Assembly (NCBI GenBank): GCA_002749535.1
Contig: MZZL01000405.1
Span: 1,027,278-1,091,277 of the forward strand
Origin: Apophysomyces variabilis
Lineage: Eukaryota > Mucoromycota > Mucoromycetes > Mucorales > Mucoraceae
Direction of reading: 5' to 3'
Length of the DNA stretch: 64,000 nucleotides
Below the pieces are notes generated by a model. It searched no databases, was not told the origin of the DNA, and worked only from the letters and a program-made list of their open reading frames with translations. Shown here one piece after another: positions 25,635 through 35,806 of this stretch (position 1 is its first letter; each line of letters begins with the position of its first letter). A program made the position numbers and the translations under genes.

Positions 25635-28158
25635 CTTATGAATTGCTCCGGCATTTATGTCAATTCCCTTTTGTTCGACGTCTCCTTGTATCCGTATTTA
25701 ACCATGCGCTTACTGCTTGCGAATTCCCTGCTACCTGGCATCGGTCATTAGTTGTACTGCTACCTAAGAAAGGCGATCGCACATCTCTGGCGAACTGGCG
25801 CCCAATATCACTGATCTGTGCAGATGCAAAACTCTTCACTCGTTTGCTGGCAACACGCTTTGGTGCTGTCCTTCCTGATATAATCGACCCGCATCAAACA
25901 GGTTTTATGGCGAACCGATTTATAGCGGACAACGGCCTCACAGCCAGACTCGTCATGGATCTCGCTAAAGACAATCAAATACCGGGCATCGGCTTACTTC
26001 TGGATCAAGAGAAAGCATATGACCGAGTTCACCCTGTCTACTTTGGTGCATGTCTTGGTTTTTTTGGCTTTCCAAAATCATTAGTAACTTGCCTCACAAC
26101 ACTTTTCTTCCACACGTCACTTTGCATTAACATCAATGGTTTCCTTTCTGCTCCCTGCCTTCAGGGTCGTGGCCTACGACAGGGTGATCCGCTGTCTCCA
26201 TTGCTCTTCAACCTAGCCCTTGAACCACTCCTTTGTGCCATCCGCCGTTCATCACTGCTACCTGGCTTTCATTTTCCACGATACAGTTTTACATCCCCTC
26301 CTGCAACCGTCACCTCTCCCTCTGTATCCGTTCTTGCTTACGCCGATGACATTCTTGTGTTTCTCTCGCAACCTAGAGAAATCAAAGCTCTTCTAGACCT
26401 TTTAGACCAATATAGTGCTGCCTCTAATGCACGCCTGAATCGACACAAGACAGTCGCAGTGTCCCTCTCCGGTAAATCACAAGCTGGGTGGGTATCAACC
26501 CTTCGTCAGTATGGCATAATGCAATGGCATGATAAGTTTGCTTCTGCAGCGGTGGTGTATTTGGGGTTTTCCTTAACCAGTTCTCCTACTCAATTAAGCG
26601 AGTTCCTACAACAACTTGTCGACAAACTCACCAGGCATGCCAACATTCTATCGCAACGAAACCTCTCCATCTCTGGCAAAGGCCTTGTGGCAAATACTCT
26701 CCTGCTCAGTCGGATCTGGCATTGCACGCGAGTAGTTGCTCCCCCGTTGAGCTTTTTCTCAAAGATTCGGTCCATTCTGATTAAATTTCTGGCGGCCAAA
26801 AGTTTCCCTAAAGTGAGTTTTGCTTCCCAGTCCCGTCCTCGTAAGGAAGGTGGTCTTGGAGTCATTGACCATGCCCGCCAACATGCCGCACTTCAACTTC
26901 GCTGGATGTTGCCGCTTTTGTGTGACGCTGATCCTCCCTCTCCTTCTTTTGTTCTCCCTATGCTCTGCTTCTGTTTGGCAACAATAGCCGATGCGCCATC
27001 CCATCTTCTACCTTTGGCTGTTCCTACTCGACGGCCTCCGGCTTCTCTCCGTCTCCCCGCGTTCGTGAACCTTTTTCGAACTGTTGATATCCTGCAAGTC
27101 GTTCTAAACCCAGCGTCTTTCAATTCCACTATGTTTGGCGAGCTCCCCGTTAGTACAGTGTTCTCAGATCTCCCTGCCTGTGACTCTACAGGATATCACT
27201 TTCAATGGCATCGTCTACTCATACGTCACAGTTTCTACTATGATTCCCAACAGCAGGAATACCAACAAGTTGCCCCTCATGGCCCAGCACCGTTCTCTCG
27301 CGAGCGTCAGCAATTGTATCTCCTCCTTGCATCCAGCCTGCTTCAAATTACTGAGCCCTTTCGTCCCCACTTCCCCATACCCTCTACACAAATCTTTGCT
27401 GCTCCCAATCTTCCTAGTAATACTGTACTCCCACCTTTTCTTTGTCAACAATTCTTGCAACCTACCACTGCTACTGGTTTGTCCTTGACTGAGATCACAC
27501 CCAAACGCTTCCGCTTGGCTGGCCTGACGCCCCTCACTGACCTTTCAGATCAATATCCGCGAGGTACCCCAGCTGCCTGGAAGGCCTTCTGGAACGCTCC
27601 TATTCCTCACCATGCTAGGACAGTTCTGTGGCGGTTCTATCATGGAAAACTCCCAAGTCGAACACGGCTCCACGCTCTGTGCCCAAATCAGTTTGCAAGT
27701 CCTGCCTGTGTCCTCTGTGGTGAAGAAGACACTGACCGCCATTTTTTGTGGGACTGCCCATTGAAATGTCCAATTTGGATTCGTGTCGCTCAACGCTACT
27801 TCCAGGAGCCTAACGCCCTTACTTACGATCACTTGTCTCTCTCACCATCTTCTCCTCTAACGCTTCATGACCCGAGCTTCATCACTTATCGGGAGGTGCT
27901 TGCCTGCACAGTCCTTGCGCTTTGGCGGGCACACTGGCGACTCATTTTTGATTCCACGCAGTTTTGGCCGAATGAAGTGGTTGCTCACACTATTCGTTTT
28001 GTTTCCAATATCAGATCTCAAAGTCAATCCACGTAGTTTCTTTGTGCCTCTACTGTCTGCCCAGTTATAGTTTCTCGCCGTTTTTGTGCTTGCTCGATTT
28101 TCATATTTTGACCTGTGATTGGTCACAATAAAATTTCCTTCTACAAAAAAAAAAAAAA
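25635..28158 (+). mobile_element. 5'-truncated LINE (non-LTR retrotransposon)
   Basis: 2524 bp between perfect 15-bp target site duplications. It ends in a 14-base poly(A) (28145-28158), the hallmark of target-primed reverse transcription. It lacks ORF1 and the endonuclease domain, so it was truncated at insertion. The perfect duplications and open reading frame suggest a recent event. It lies between the SCL1 start (minus) and a LINE ORF1 fragment. Confidence 0.93.
25643..28036 (+). CDS. LINE ORF2 fragment: reverse transcriptase and zinc knuckle
   Basis: A 797-codon frame open from the truncation point to its natural stop. RT motifs: LPKKGDRTSLANWRPISL, HQTGFMANRFIADN, LLLDQEKAYDRV, QGRGLRQGDPLSPLLF and the catalytic YADD in LAYADDILVF. 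The C-terminus has a CCHC-type RVT zinc knuckle, CVLCGEEDTDRHFLWDC. Because the N-terminal endonuclease is missing, the first Met (25643) is fortuitous and the product cannot retrotranspose on its own. The frame has no stops, unlike the decayed LINE pieces further right. Confidence 0.88.
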   Translation: MLRHLCQFPFVRRLLVSVFNHALTACEFPATWHRSLVVLLPKKGDRTSLANWRPISLICADAKLFTRLLATRFGAVLPDIIDPHQTGFMANRFIADNGLTARLVMDLAKDNQIPGIGLLLDQEKAYDRVHPVYFGACLGFFGFPKSLVTCLTTLFFHTSLCININGFLSAPCLQGRGLRQGDPLSPLLFNLALEPLLCAIRRSSLLPGFHFPRYSFTSPPATVTSPSVSVLAYADDILVFLSQPREIKALLDLLDQYSAASNARLNRHKTVAVSLSGKSQAGWVSTLRQYGIMQWHDKFASAAVVYLGFSLTSSPTQLSEFLQQLVDKLTRHANILSQRNLSISGKGLVANTLLLSRIWHCTRVVAPPLSFFSKIRSILIKFLAAKSFPKVSFASQSRPRKEGGLGVIDHARQHAALQLRWMLPLLCDADPPSPSFVLPMLCFCLATIADAPSHLLPLAVPTRRPPASLRLPAFVNLFRTVDILQVVLNPASFNSTMFGELPVSTVFSDLPACDSTGYHFQWHRLLIRHSFYYDSQQQEYQQVAPHGPAPFSRERQQLYLLLASSLLQITEPFRPHFPIPSTQIFAAPNLPSNTVLPPFLCQQFLQPTTATGLSLTEITPKRFRLAGLTPLTDLSDQYPRGTPAAWKAFWNAPIPHHARTVLWRFYHGKLPSRTRLHALCPNQFASPACVLCGEEDTDRHFLWDCPLKCPIWIRVAQRYFQEPNALTYDHLSLSPSSPLTLHDPSFITYREVLACTVLALWRAHWRLIFDSTQFWPNEVVAHTIRFVSNIRSQSQST

Positions 28159-28173
28159 CAGGCACATAATCGC
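28159..28173 (+). repeat. Target site duplication of LINE, right copy
   Basis: Same 15 bases as 25620-25634, directly after the poly(A) and directly before GGGGGG, the start of the ORF1 fragment. Confidence 0.9.
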
Positions 28174-28980
28174 GGGGGGTCTTTCCACTATGCCTAACTC
28201 ACCTGGTGGATCAACTACACAATTCTCACTAGATTCGACATTGCCTCCGGGCAAAGCTAGCGCTGAGCTTTGGAATCAGTTTAGACAACAATCATTTCGC
28301 TCATACTCTGGAAGTTTTGAAAGGAAAATAGAAACTGTCTTTGAGGACGTGGCAGCTAAGGCTGCCCAACGTCAGCAACGGCAAGAGCAACTATGGGTGC
28401 GCTCGGCCGAAAAGAATTCTGTTGCTTTTGACATTCGTAAATAGGACTTCTCGGCTGAAGCCTTCCTCGAGGCCCTCAGTTCGCAATATCCAGAAGCAAT
28501 TGGGCTGGTGCCAACGCGTAAAGAATCTGGAGACGTGGCAGTGGTGGCCTTTGACACTGCTGAAGCGCGTCTGAAAGCATGCTCAATCGGTGTGAGTGTT
28601 GGGTCTCACACAGTATTGGGTACAATTACTTTGGATGTCAATAGCCAAGTTTACCGGATTAATCTGGAAGGATACCTTTAATGAGAGCATCAGAGCTGGG
28701 GCCTAAGCTCACGAATGCCCTAAAGCCCTTCGGAAAAGTTCTCCATGTGGGCCTCTATCTCGATAGTCGGGGTCTGTTGTTTGGAAGGGGATACGCATTA
28801 ATTGACACTATCAGAGATAATGATCGTCATTATCGGGAGCTCACCCACGAAATCCATCCATCTGGGAGAGGAGCAGATTATTTATGCAAAATGCAGCAGA
28901 ATGCCACAAACTTTGACATTACCGTCATGATGTTTTATTTGTTCTGTCTCTTCCAGTTCTTTAAGGAGTCTTCTACACCC
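28174..28980 (+). pseudogene. Decayed LINE ORF1 (Gag-like) fragment
   Basis: Begins with GGGGGG and an ATG at 28190. The frame reads an Ala/Arg/Gln-rich segment (VAAKAAQRQQRQEQLW), is stopped by TAG at 28442, then continues in frame to about 28680 (DFSAEAFLEALSSQYPEAIG). After TAATGA at 28679 the protein resumes in another frame (MRASELGPKLTNALKPFGKV, then GRGYALIDTI), which looks like an RRM-type domain of LINE ORF1. I recognise this organisation from Mucoromycota LINEs from memory only. At least two disruptions make it non-functional. It does not belong to the LINE copy on its left, because the order would be ORF2 before ORF1. Confidence 0.6.
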
Positions 28981-29991
28981 TAATAAAGCAAAAATATTTA
29001 TTAAAGTTGACTGGGATATGGGGCACTTTGATAAGCGAGCTGGATCCCACTTCAAGAATCCAATAGAATGATATACTTTAGACTCAAAATCTTCCATTTT
29101 CTAGTTGTCTTCTACTTCCTCCTTTTATCAGATTATGGGCATTATTAGTATTCTTAGGTATAAAGTGACTCCTCTAATTTGATCAACACAACAGGTAGTT
29201 ATGAACGACATTTCACGTAGTTGAGGAAAGCGATATAGTGGAATAATTAAAATCTCCGCTACTTTGTTCTTGAGGTAATTTGTAGGACATTGAGACGAGG
29301 ATCAGCAACTTTAGAACCATGGCTTCCTTTAAACAGCACGTAAGCCTATACGGTATGTCTCGACATAATACTCAGTAATCCAAACTGTTAATGTTGATAA
29401 TTATCACTAATCTTATTTTTGGTCCTAGGGTAAATGATATGTTTAATATGGTCTAACGTTTACTTATTGTCTTCCCATATATCATACAGGTACCTGGTGT
29501 TTTGCATGAAACAAACAGAATCAGCAACACTATTTGTGCTGATATTTTTCCCGTATCCTCAACTGTTTTAAACATTGGATCATCTATAAATACGTTCTAA
29601 TTAGTTGGATGGGTACCTATATCTTTGAGATGTAGTTGTGCTTACCCCTGAACGAGAACACGGTTTTGATTCAATACGTATTATCGGGATCTTCATAGCT
29701 TGATTAGGTGGCTCTGCAAAATTTGATTCTCCGAACTTCAAACAAATTTTGGGCGGAATCTTCATACGATTTTAGACAAAATGTCACAATCAAGCGGGTG
29801 ACAAGCTCTGTGACTGAGCCAAAAATTGCGCAAGATACCTTCCCCATATTCTCCGCTTTTCACCCACGTCAAGCCTAATTGCAGAGCGCGTTTGTATTTT
29901 TCACCCAGTTCTTTTGTTTATACTGCAATAACATTTGCCAGTTAACCAGAGGCAATTGTCGAACAACCTGTATTGATAACTATTGTACACA
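28981..29991. other. Intergenic region upstream of SIN3
   Basis: No supported gene. A possible two-exon mini-ORF (ATG 29320, a donor-like GTAAGCC, then an acceptor near 29490) encodes only about 43 aa without recognisable features. The 3' part is the SIN3 promoter. Confidence 0.4.
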
Positions 29992-32900
29992 ATGGCCGAA
30001 GAAAAGCCCGTTCAACAGTCTTCGTCTACGCCTTCCATGTAAGCTCTACTTCAGCCGTCGGACGCTGTAGTTGCCGAATATTGGATAATAATGGCTAACT
30101 CTTGTCATTCCGTGTCTGAAAGGCCTTCCGCACCTTCCACATCCTCACAGCCTGCTTCTACTGCTGCTCAGAATTTAACATCACCTCGCCAGTACAACGC
30201 ACCATTGGTACATTCACCGTCGCAGTCAAATCCTTCTGTTTCCCTGACATCGGGCATGGCGGATAGTGGTCATGGTTTTAACTCTGGCATTATTCGTACA
30301 TCCAGTCCACGTTCAATCTCTTCATTGCAGCAATCATCTCAGATTGCTGCTTACCATGCAAACGCAACAGAAAACGTGACAAACGAAACACAACCATCGC
30401 ATTTAGCCGGCAGTATCGCCATGTCCTCTTCATTGTCTTCTCCAGTTCCAGAATCTTCCTTGACGCAACAACCTCAAGAATTATCTACAACATTACCAGC
30501 TTCACCTACAGCCCCAGATGCTCCACAAACGTCCAGTCTATCACAAACAACGAATGCCTTGCCTGCCAGTCCCGTATCAACTGCTACTCCCCCGCCAAAT
30601 GTACAACCACGGATGCCTGCAGTTGAATCACGTACTTCGTCTGCTACGAGTCCTATTGCAAACGGTCACCGGCCGCTGAATGTGAAAGACGCACTGACCT
30701 ACCTTGATCAGGTTAAATTTCAATTCCCCGGTCAACCAGAAGTATATAATAAGTTTCTGGATATTATGAAAGATTTTAAAAGCCAAGCGTAAGTCAAACC
30801 GGCCCGAAAATCCATCCATTGACAATGTTTACCAGAATTGATACTCCAGGAGTCATTGAACGTGTTTCCACACTGTTTAGAGGACATCCATCGTTGATTC
30901 AAGTTTTTAATACGTTTCTTCCTCCCGGTTATCATATTGAATGTTCAACAGACGAACATGAACGAGATATTATTAAGGTTACAACGCCATCTGGAACAAC
31001 ATGTACTACGGACGGAGAACCTTTGAATCTTTCTTCAGTATCTTCTGTACCGTCCTCAGGTTTGCCACGTTATTATCCCCAGCCAGCATCTTTCGCTCCA
31101 TGCGAATCACCCATGGGGTATGGTCCTCCTAGCAGGGGTGTACCAGGAAACATCGCATCTGCTACGAACGGAGGCCTGTCTTCTCCAGTATCGGCCTATC
31201 CTCATCACCATTCCCATCACGGTCTCCAAATGCACTCTTCTCCAAATCACGTAATGGATGAATCAACCGCTAACAGCAATCGCCGACCACCAGTGGAATT
31301 TAATCATGCTATTAACTATGTCAACAAAATTAAGGTATACCAGGGGACGTTCACATAGTTGAAACGTTAAGAAGCAATGTATTAGAACCGGTTTGCCGAC
31401 GATCCAGAGACATACAAGCAATTTTTGGAAATATTGCAGACTTACCAGAAAGAACAAAAACCAATCCAAGAGGCAAGTTATTGTAAGCTTACCGATAAGT
31501 ATTTATTGTTCAAAAATAGGTTTATGCCCAAGTGCAAATCTTGTTCAACGGTGCGCAAGACCTCCTGGATGAATTCAAGCAGTTTCTGCCGGACGCATCC
31601 GCAAGTCATGCTGCTGGAGCTGCAGCTCTTTTTGGGGCCAGTCAAAGCAGAGCATCGTTTGGTACACATACTTATTATTCTTTTGGAATACTAACTGTTC
31701 ATTGTTAGGTATTGGAAAGAAAAGCATGGTGAGTCATAATATACCAAGTATCTCAGGAAGAAAGAAGCGCGTTGGTGCTAGCAATATTACTGGTCTTGCA
31801 AAAGTGGGATTGATCTATGCTGTATGATTATTTTGTTGACGTTTGAATAGGGAAGCAAACGTACAAAAATCCACCATAAAATGGATCTCCAGACATCTGA
31901 TGTTCGATCAGGGTTGCCTCTGGAAGAAGAAGTATTACGCCCTACTATTTCCGCTGAAGAAGCTGAATTTTTCGAGAGAGTAAAGAAATATATCGGAAAT
32001 AAGACAACGTACAACGCATTTTTGAAGGTTTTGAATCTCTTCAGCCAGCAGATAGTGGACCAGAATGTCTTAGTCAGCCGAGTGGAAGGCTTTATTGGCG
32101 GAAACAAAGAACTTTTCGATTGGTTCAAGTCGCTGGTCGGATACGACGGCAAAGATGAAGTGATTGAGAATGTCCCGGCTGATGTCCTTAAGCCTGATTG
32201 GTCACAGTGCGAAGCGTATGGACCCAGCTATCGTAGCGTGCCAAAATCCGTGAGTCATATATATTTCACTCGACAAGTCTTAACTCTAGGTATTGCTATA
32301 GTGGCAAAAGCAAACATGCTCAGGAAGAGATAGTCTCTGCTGGGAAGTACTTAATGACGAATACGTATCGCATCCGACATGGGCAAGTGAGGATAGTGGA
32401 TTTGTTGCGTCAAAGAAAAATCAGTATGAAGAAGCCTTACATCGAGTGGAAGAAGAAAGGTGAAATCGCAACTCATATACTTATTCTAACTAGAAAAATG
32501 CAGATACGACTATGACCTTAATATAGAGGCGAATTTGAACACGATTGCTTTATTGGAACCGATAGCGAAGAAAATCTCAATTATGTCAACGGAAGAGAAG
32601 GTGAATTTCCGGTTACCCCTGGGCCTTGGTGGGCCTTCCAAGACAATTTATCAGCGAATCTTGAAGAAAATATATGGAAGCGAAAGAGGTCTGGAGATCA
32701 TCGAACTGTTGCATAATAATCCCGCACAAACGGTTCCTATTGTGCTAAAACGTCTGAAACAGAAGGATGATGAATGGAAACGAGCACAAGTATGTTTTAA
32801 ACCGAGCATTTCATATCACGATACTAATAGGTACGATTAGCGTGAATGGAACAAAATATGGCGGGAAGTGGAAGCTAAGAACTATTGGAAATCTCTCGAT

Positions 32901-34814
32901 TACCAAGGGATTATATTTAAGAGCAACGATAAAAAGGCGATGACGACAAAGTCATTGATATCTGAGATCGATGCCCGGCGGACGGAACAACGCGAAAAAC
33001 CTAAACCATCCGTTGAGACGCTGATAGCAAAAGGAGGCCAAGGCCCGCAATTTGCATTCACATTTCAAGATGAAGCAGTTTTCAAAGACGTATCACGAAT
33101 ACTCTATTCTTTCTTTGACCAACAGACAACGTTTAGCGTCGATGAATGTGATAATATGCGATTATTTTTGGAAACGTTTCTACCACTTATGTGTAACATT
33201 ACCGACATTATACCCGATATTAGCCCTGGAATGGATGTCAGTACTGAAGTCGCTATGGATGAAGATGAATATGATGAAGATGAATCAAGGTCAATGCAGT
33301 CATATGATTCCGACAACGATCTTGCGTCCAGTGCAACCACTTCACGAAGGACTCGTTCGCGACGATCAATGAACCAGCGATCGCAAGCAACCGATGAAGA
33401 GTCGCGGTTATTGAAGGATGTACTGACTCGCAATATCAACAAATCACCTGTTATGCATAACAATGAAAATGAGGACAAAAAGATAAAACAAGAACATGAA
33501 GATGATAAGGCCTCAGAAACCGAGGTTCTAGTCTTACCATTGTCAGAGAATAACGCCCAAGCTGGGGAAATGTTCAACAGCAGTAGCAACGTCGAGAAAA
33601 GGGCGTCCCAGACCCCAGAGAAAGGGTCAAGATTTAGTTTATTTGGTGACAATCACATCTACTGCTTTCTACGCCTATACCAGGTAAGGAAAAGAGATTG
33701 TAAATTGATGAATCGATAACCGTTTTGCAGATGGTGTATGAGAGACTGTTTAAAATGAAAGCCTTACAAGAACAGCAGAAGGATGCGCAAAGTAAATGGA
33801 ATGTGAATGGCACCGCTATCGAACTAGGAGCTATCAGCAAGCGACTTAGCTGTGAGTTTACAATTACAGTGCATGAAAAGTACTTACTCTAGAATAGCAG
33901 TGAGGCTGGACGTCAGTTACGGTCGTTATAATGCACTTCTCAATATCATTGAGAAATTTTTTGAGGAGGAGTTAGATCAACAGCTATATGAAGAATGCGC
34001 GCGTTATGTGTTTGGTCCCAAAGTATACATTATGTTTACCATTGACAAGATACTTCTGTCATTGACACGTCATGTAAGTGGATTAACGTCTTATGGATAC
34101 TTATCAATGTAACGTGTGGATAGCTTCAATATATCGTTTCTGACAGCAAAACTCGGGCATTGATTGAGTTATTCAAGGAAACTCGCGAACTTAATACTCA
34201 ATCGTTAAAAGCATGTCGTCAACAAGCTGAAGCGATTGTTGGTAGCGAGGAAAACTTGTACTACATCGAATTCGTGAGTTTCAGTTTGATAGCGAAGTTT
34301 CACAATTTAATAATTTCCCTATGCAGAATACCAAGAATTCAACCTTAACCATTCAGCTGTTAAACGACGATGATCCTGACCGTCACATAGAAGAGAAGGA
34401 TGCATATGAAATGTACGTGACAAACTATATTGATTGGGCAAAAGAAACAGAAGGTATCGATCAATCCAACTTAACTCCCCGACTGCTGAAGAGGTCAGTA
34501 TCAAGAAGCTGATAGGAAACAAGCTTATGTTTCTGTTCAGAAATGTAAAAGACAAGAAAGATAATGAGCATATGGAAAACATATACGTGCATTCCGGAAT
34601 GCAGTACAAGATCTGTCGCAATACGTATCATATGTTTTACATCATAGGCTCCGAGGATATATTCATTCGAAAACGAAAGGCGCCATCACTAACTGACCAG
34701 AGAACTCAGTCAAAATGGACAGCATGGCTTGAGTCCGAGAGAGGATGGGCGAGAGATATAAAGGATAAGAAAGAAATGGAAGAACAAACTCGTAAACTTC
34801 TACAAAGACTTTGA
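29992..34814 (+). CDS. SIN3: SIN3 transcriptional corepressor scaffold
   Basis: Nuclear scaffold of the Rpd3/HDAC complex. About 14 exons (29992-30038, 30123-30788, 30836-31334, 31386-31472, 31520-31661, 31709-31803, 31851-32249, 32302-32459, 32504-32789, 32841-33683, 33731-33851, about 33898-34073, 34124-34273, 34327-34814), about 1385 aa. A Ser/Pro/Gln-rich N-terminus precedes PAH1 ([20 protein letters not shown]), PAH2 ([21 protein letters not shown]) and PAH3 ([19 protein letters not shown]). The HDAC-interaction domain is highly conserved ([20 protein letters not shown], then [14 protein letters not shown]). The C-terminal Sin3 domain ends with [14 protein letters not shown]. Intron 31473-31519 has a GC donor (GAG/GCAAGT). 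One apparent single-base frameshift near 34477-34480 (CCCC) separates ETEGID from the final ~110 aa, or a 38-bp intron is hidden there. Confidence 0.93.
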
Positions 34815-34835
34815 AACTAACTTTCTGCGTACATA

Positions 34836-34841
34836 AATAAA
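34836..34841 (+). terminator. Polyadenylation signal of SIN3
   Basis: AATAAA 22 bp after the SIN3 stop codon. Confidence 0.5.
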
Positions 34842-34919
34842 CACTATCAATTTGAGTATTAAAGGCAAAAATATGCCATATCAATTGGGTACTCTGAAGA
34901 AATATCTTTTTATCAGATG

Positions 34920-35640
34920 TGGTTATAGACTTAATGCTCTAAACTCTGGTTGGCAATAATATTGTAGAAAGTAGAAAAACAGGCCTCTTTGACCAAGACT
35001 TATTTTCAAAGGTAAAGGTCCAATGGCAGGTCCAAAGAACAGAGTTCACTTTGTCAATCCAAGGAAGTACTAGTTGGTGTTTTGCAAAAGGTTGAAGGAT
35101 CAAAGATAAAATTTCAGGTAGTGTAGTTGCAGGACAATCTAAATGCCACGTGTCTTGCCAGATATGCTTTTTTTCAGGGCAGGAGATAAAAAAAAAGTTC
35201 TTCATCCTCAGTGTTGTCGGCACAAAAGGTATAGTTTGGCGAAGAGAAACCAGTAGGTGTTAACTGATGAAGACGCAGTTTAGTAGGTAGAAAACCATGC
35301 AGCAAACGCCACCAAGGTGTAATGGCTTTGTGCACTAATGGAAGAGACCAGAAAGTCTGCCAGTTTCATGTTACGATTCGCCAACCAAGAGAAATAGTTG
35401 CTGGTGGGCCTGGTCGGTTGAGACACCATGTGTGCTAAGGACGTAGATAAAATTGGAGCTACCCAGGAGAGGTAGTGCAGACTTCTATAGCTTTCTGCAG
35501 CTGGCTTACAGGTATAACCCAGTTTGCTAGATCTGTTGTGCTATTCTCACTTATAGGAGGTAGAGATGGAAGACGGTAAACCAGATGTTATAAGTTCGGC
35601 TCTGGTAACATGCCTGGGGAGTCACTGATTTAATTTGACA
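34920..35640 (-). pseudogene. Decayed LINE ORF2 C-terminus (zinc-knuckle region)
   Basis: On the minus strand, 35345-35225 reads FWSLPLVHKAITPWWRLLHG then LPTKLRLHQLTP. This is followed by a knuckle-like C-x-D-N-T-E-D-E and, one frame over, SCPEKKHIWQDTWHLDC. It matches the arrangement of the intact LINE C-terminus at 27590-27780 (H-x-A-R-T-V-L-W-R-F-Y-H-G-K-L-P). The frame is broken near 35192 in a run of T. No start, poly(A) or target duplication is evident. Confidence 0.65.
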
Positions 35641-35806
35641 CTTTTAGAAAAGATTCAGTGACTGCGAGCACCGTATGGCACGAGCATGAACTTATAAGCA
35701 AAGTAGATACATTGTTGATTTGACTGAATATCAGAGTACTTATAAAAGCTGCAATTTGGCAATATTCTGTTAAAAGAAAGATAAAAATAGAAAAAAGTGT
35801 AATATA

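Noticed and set aside
29320..29600. Possible two-exon mini-gene (MASFKQH plus a second exon)
   Set aside because: About 43 aa, no recognisable domain; splice sites of this kind occur by chance.
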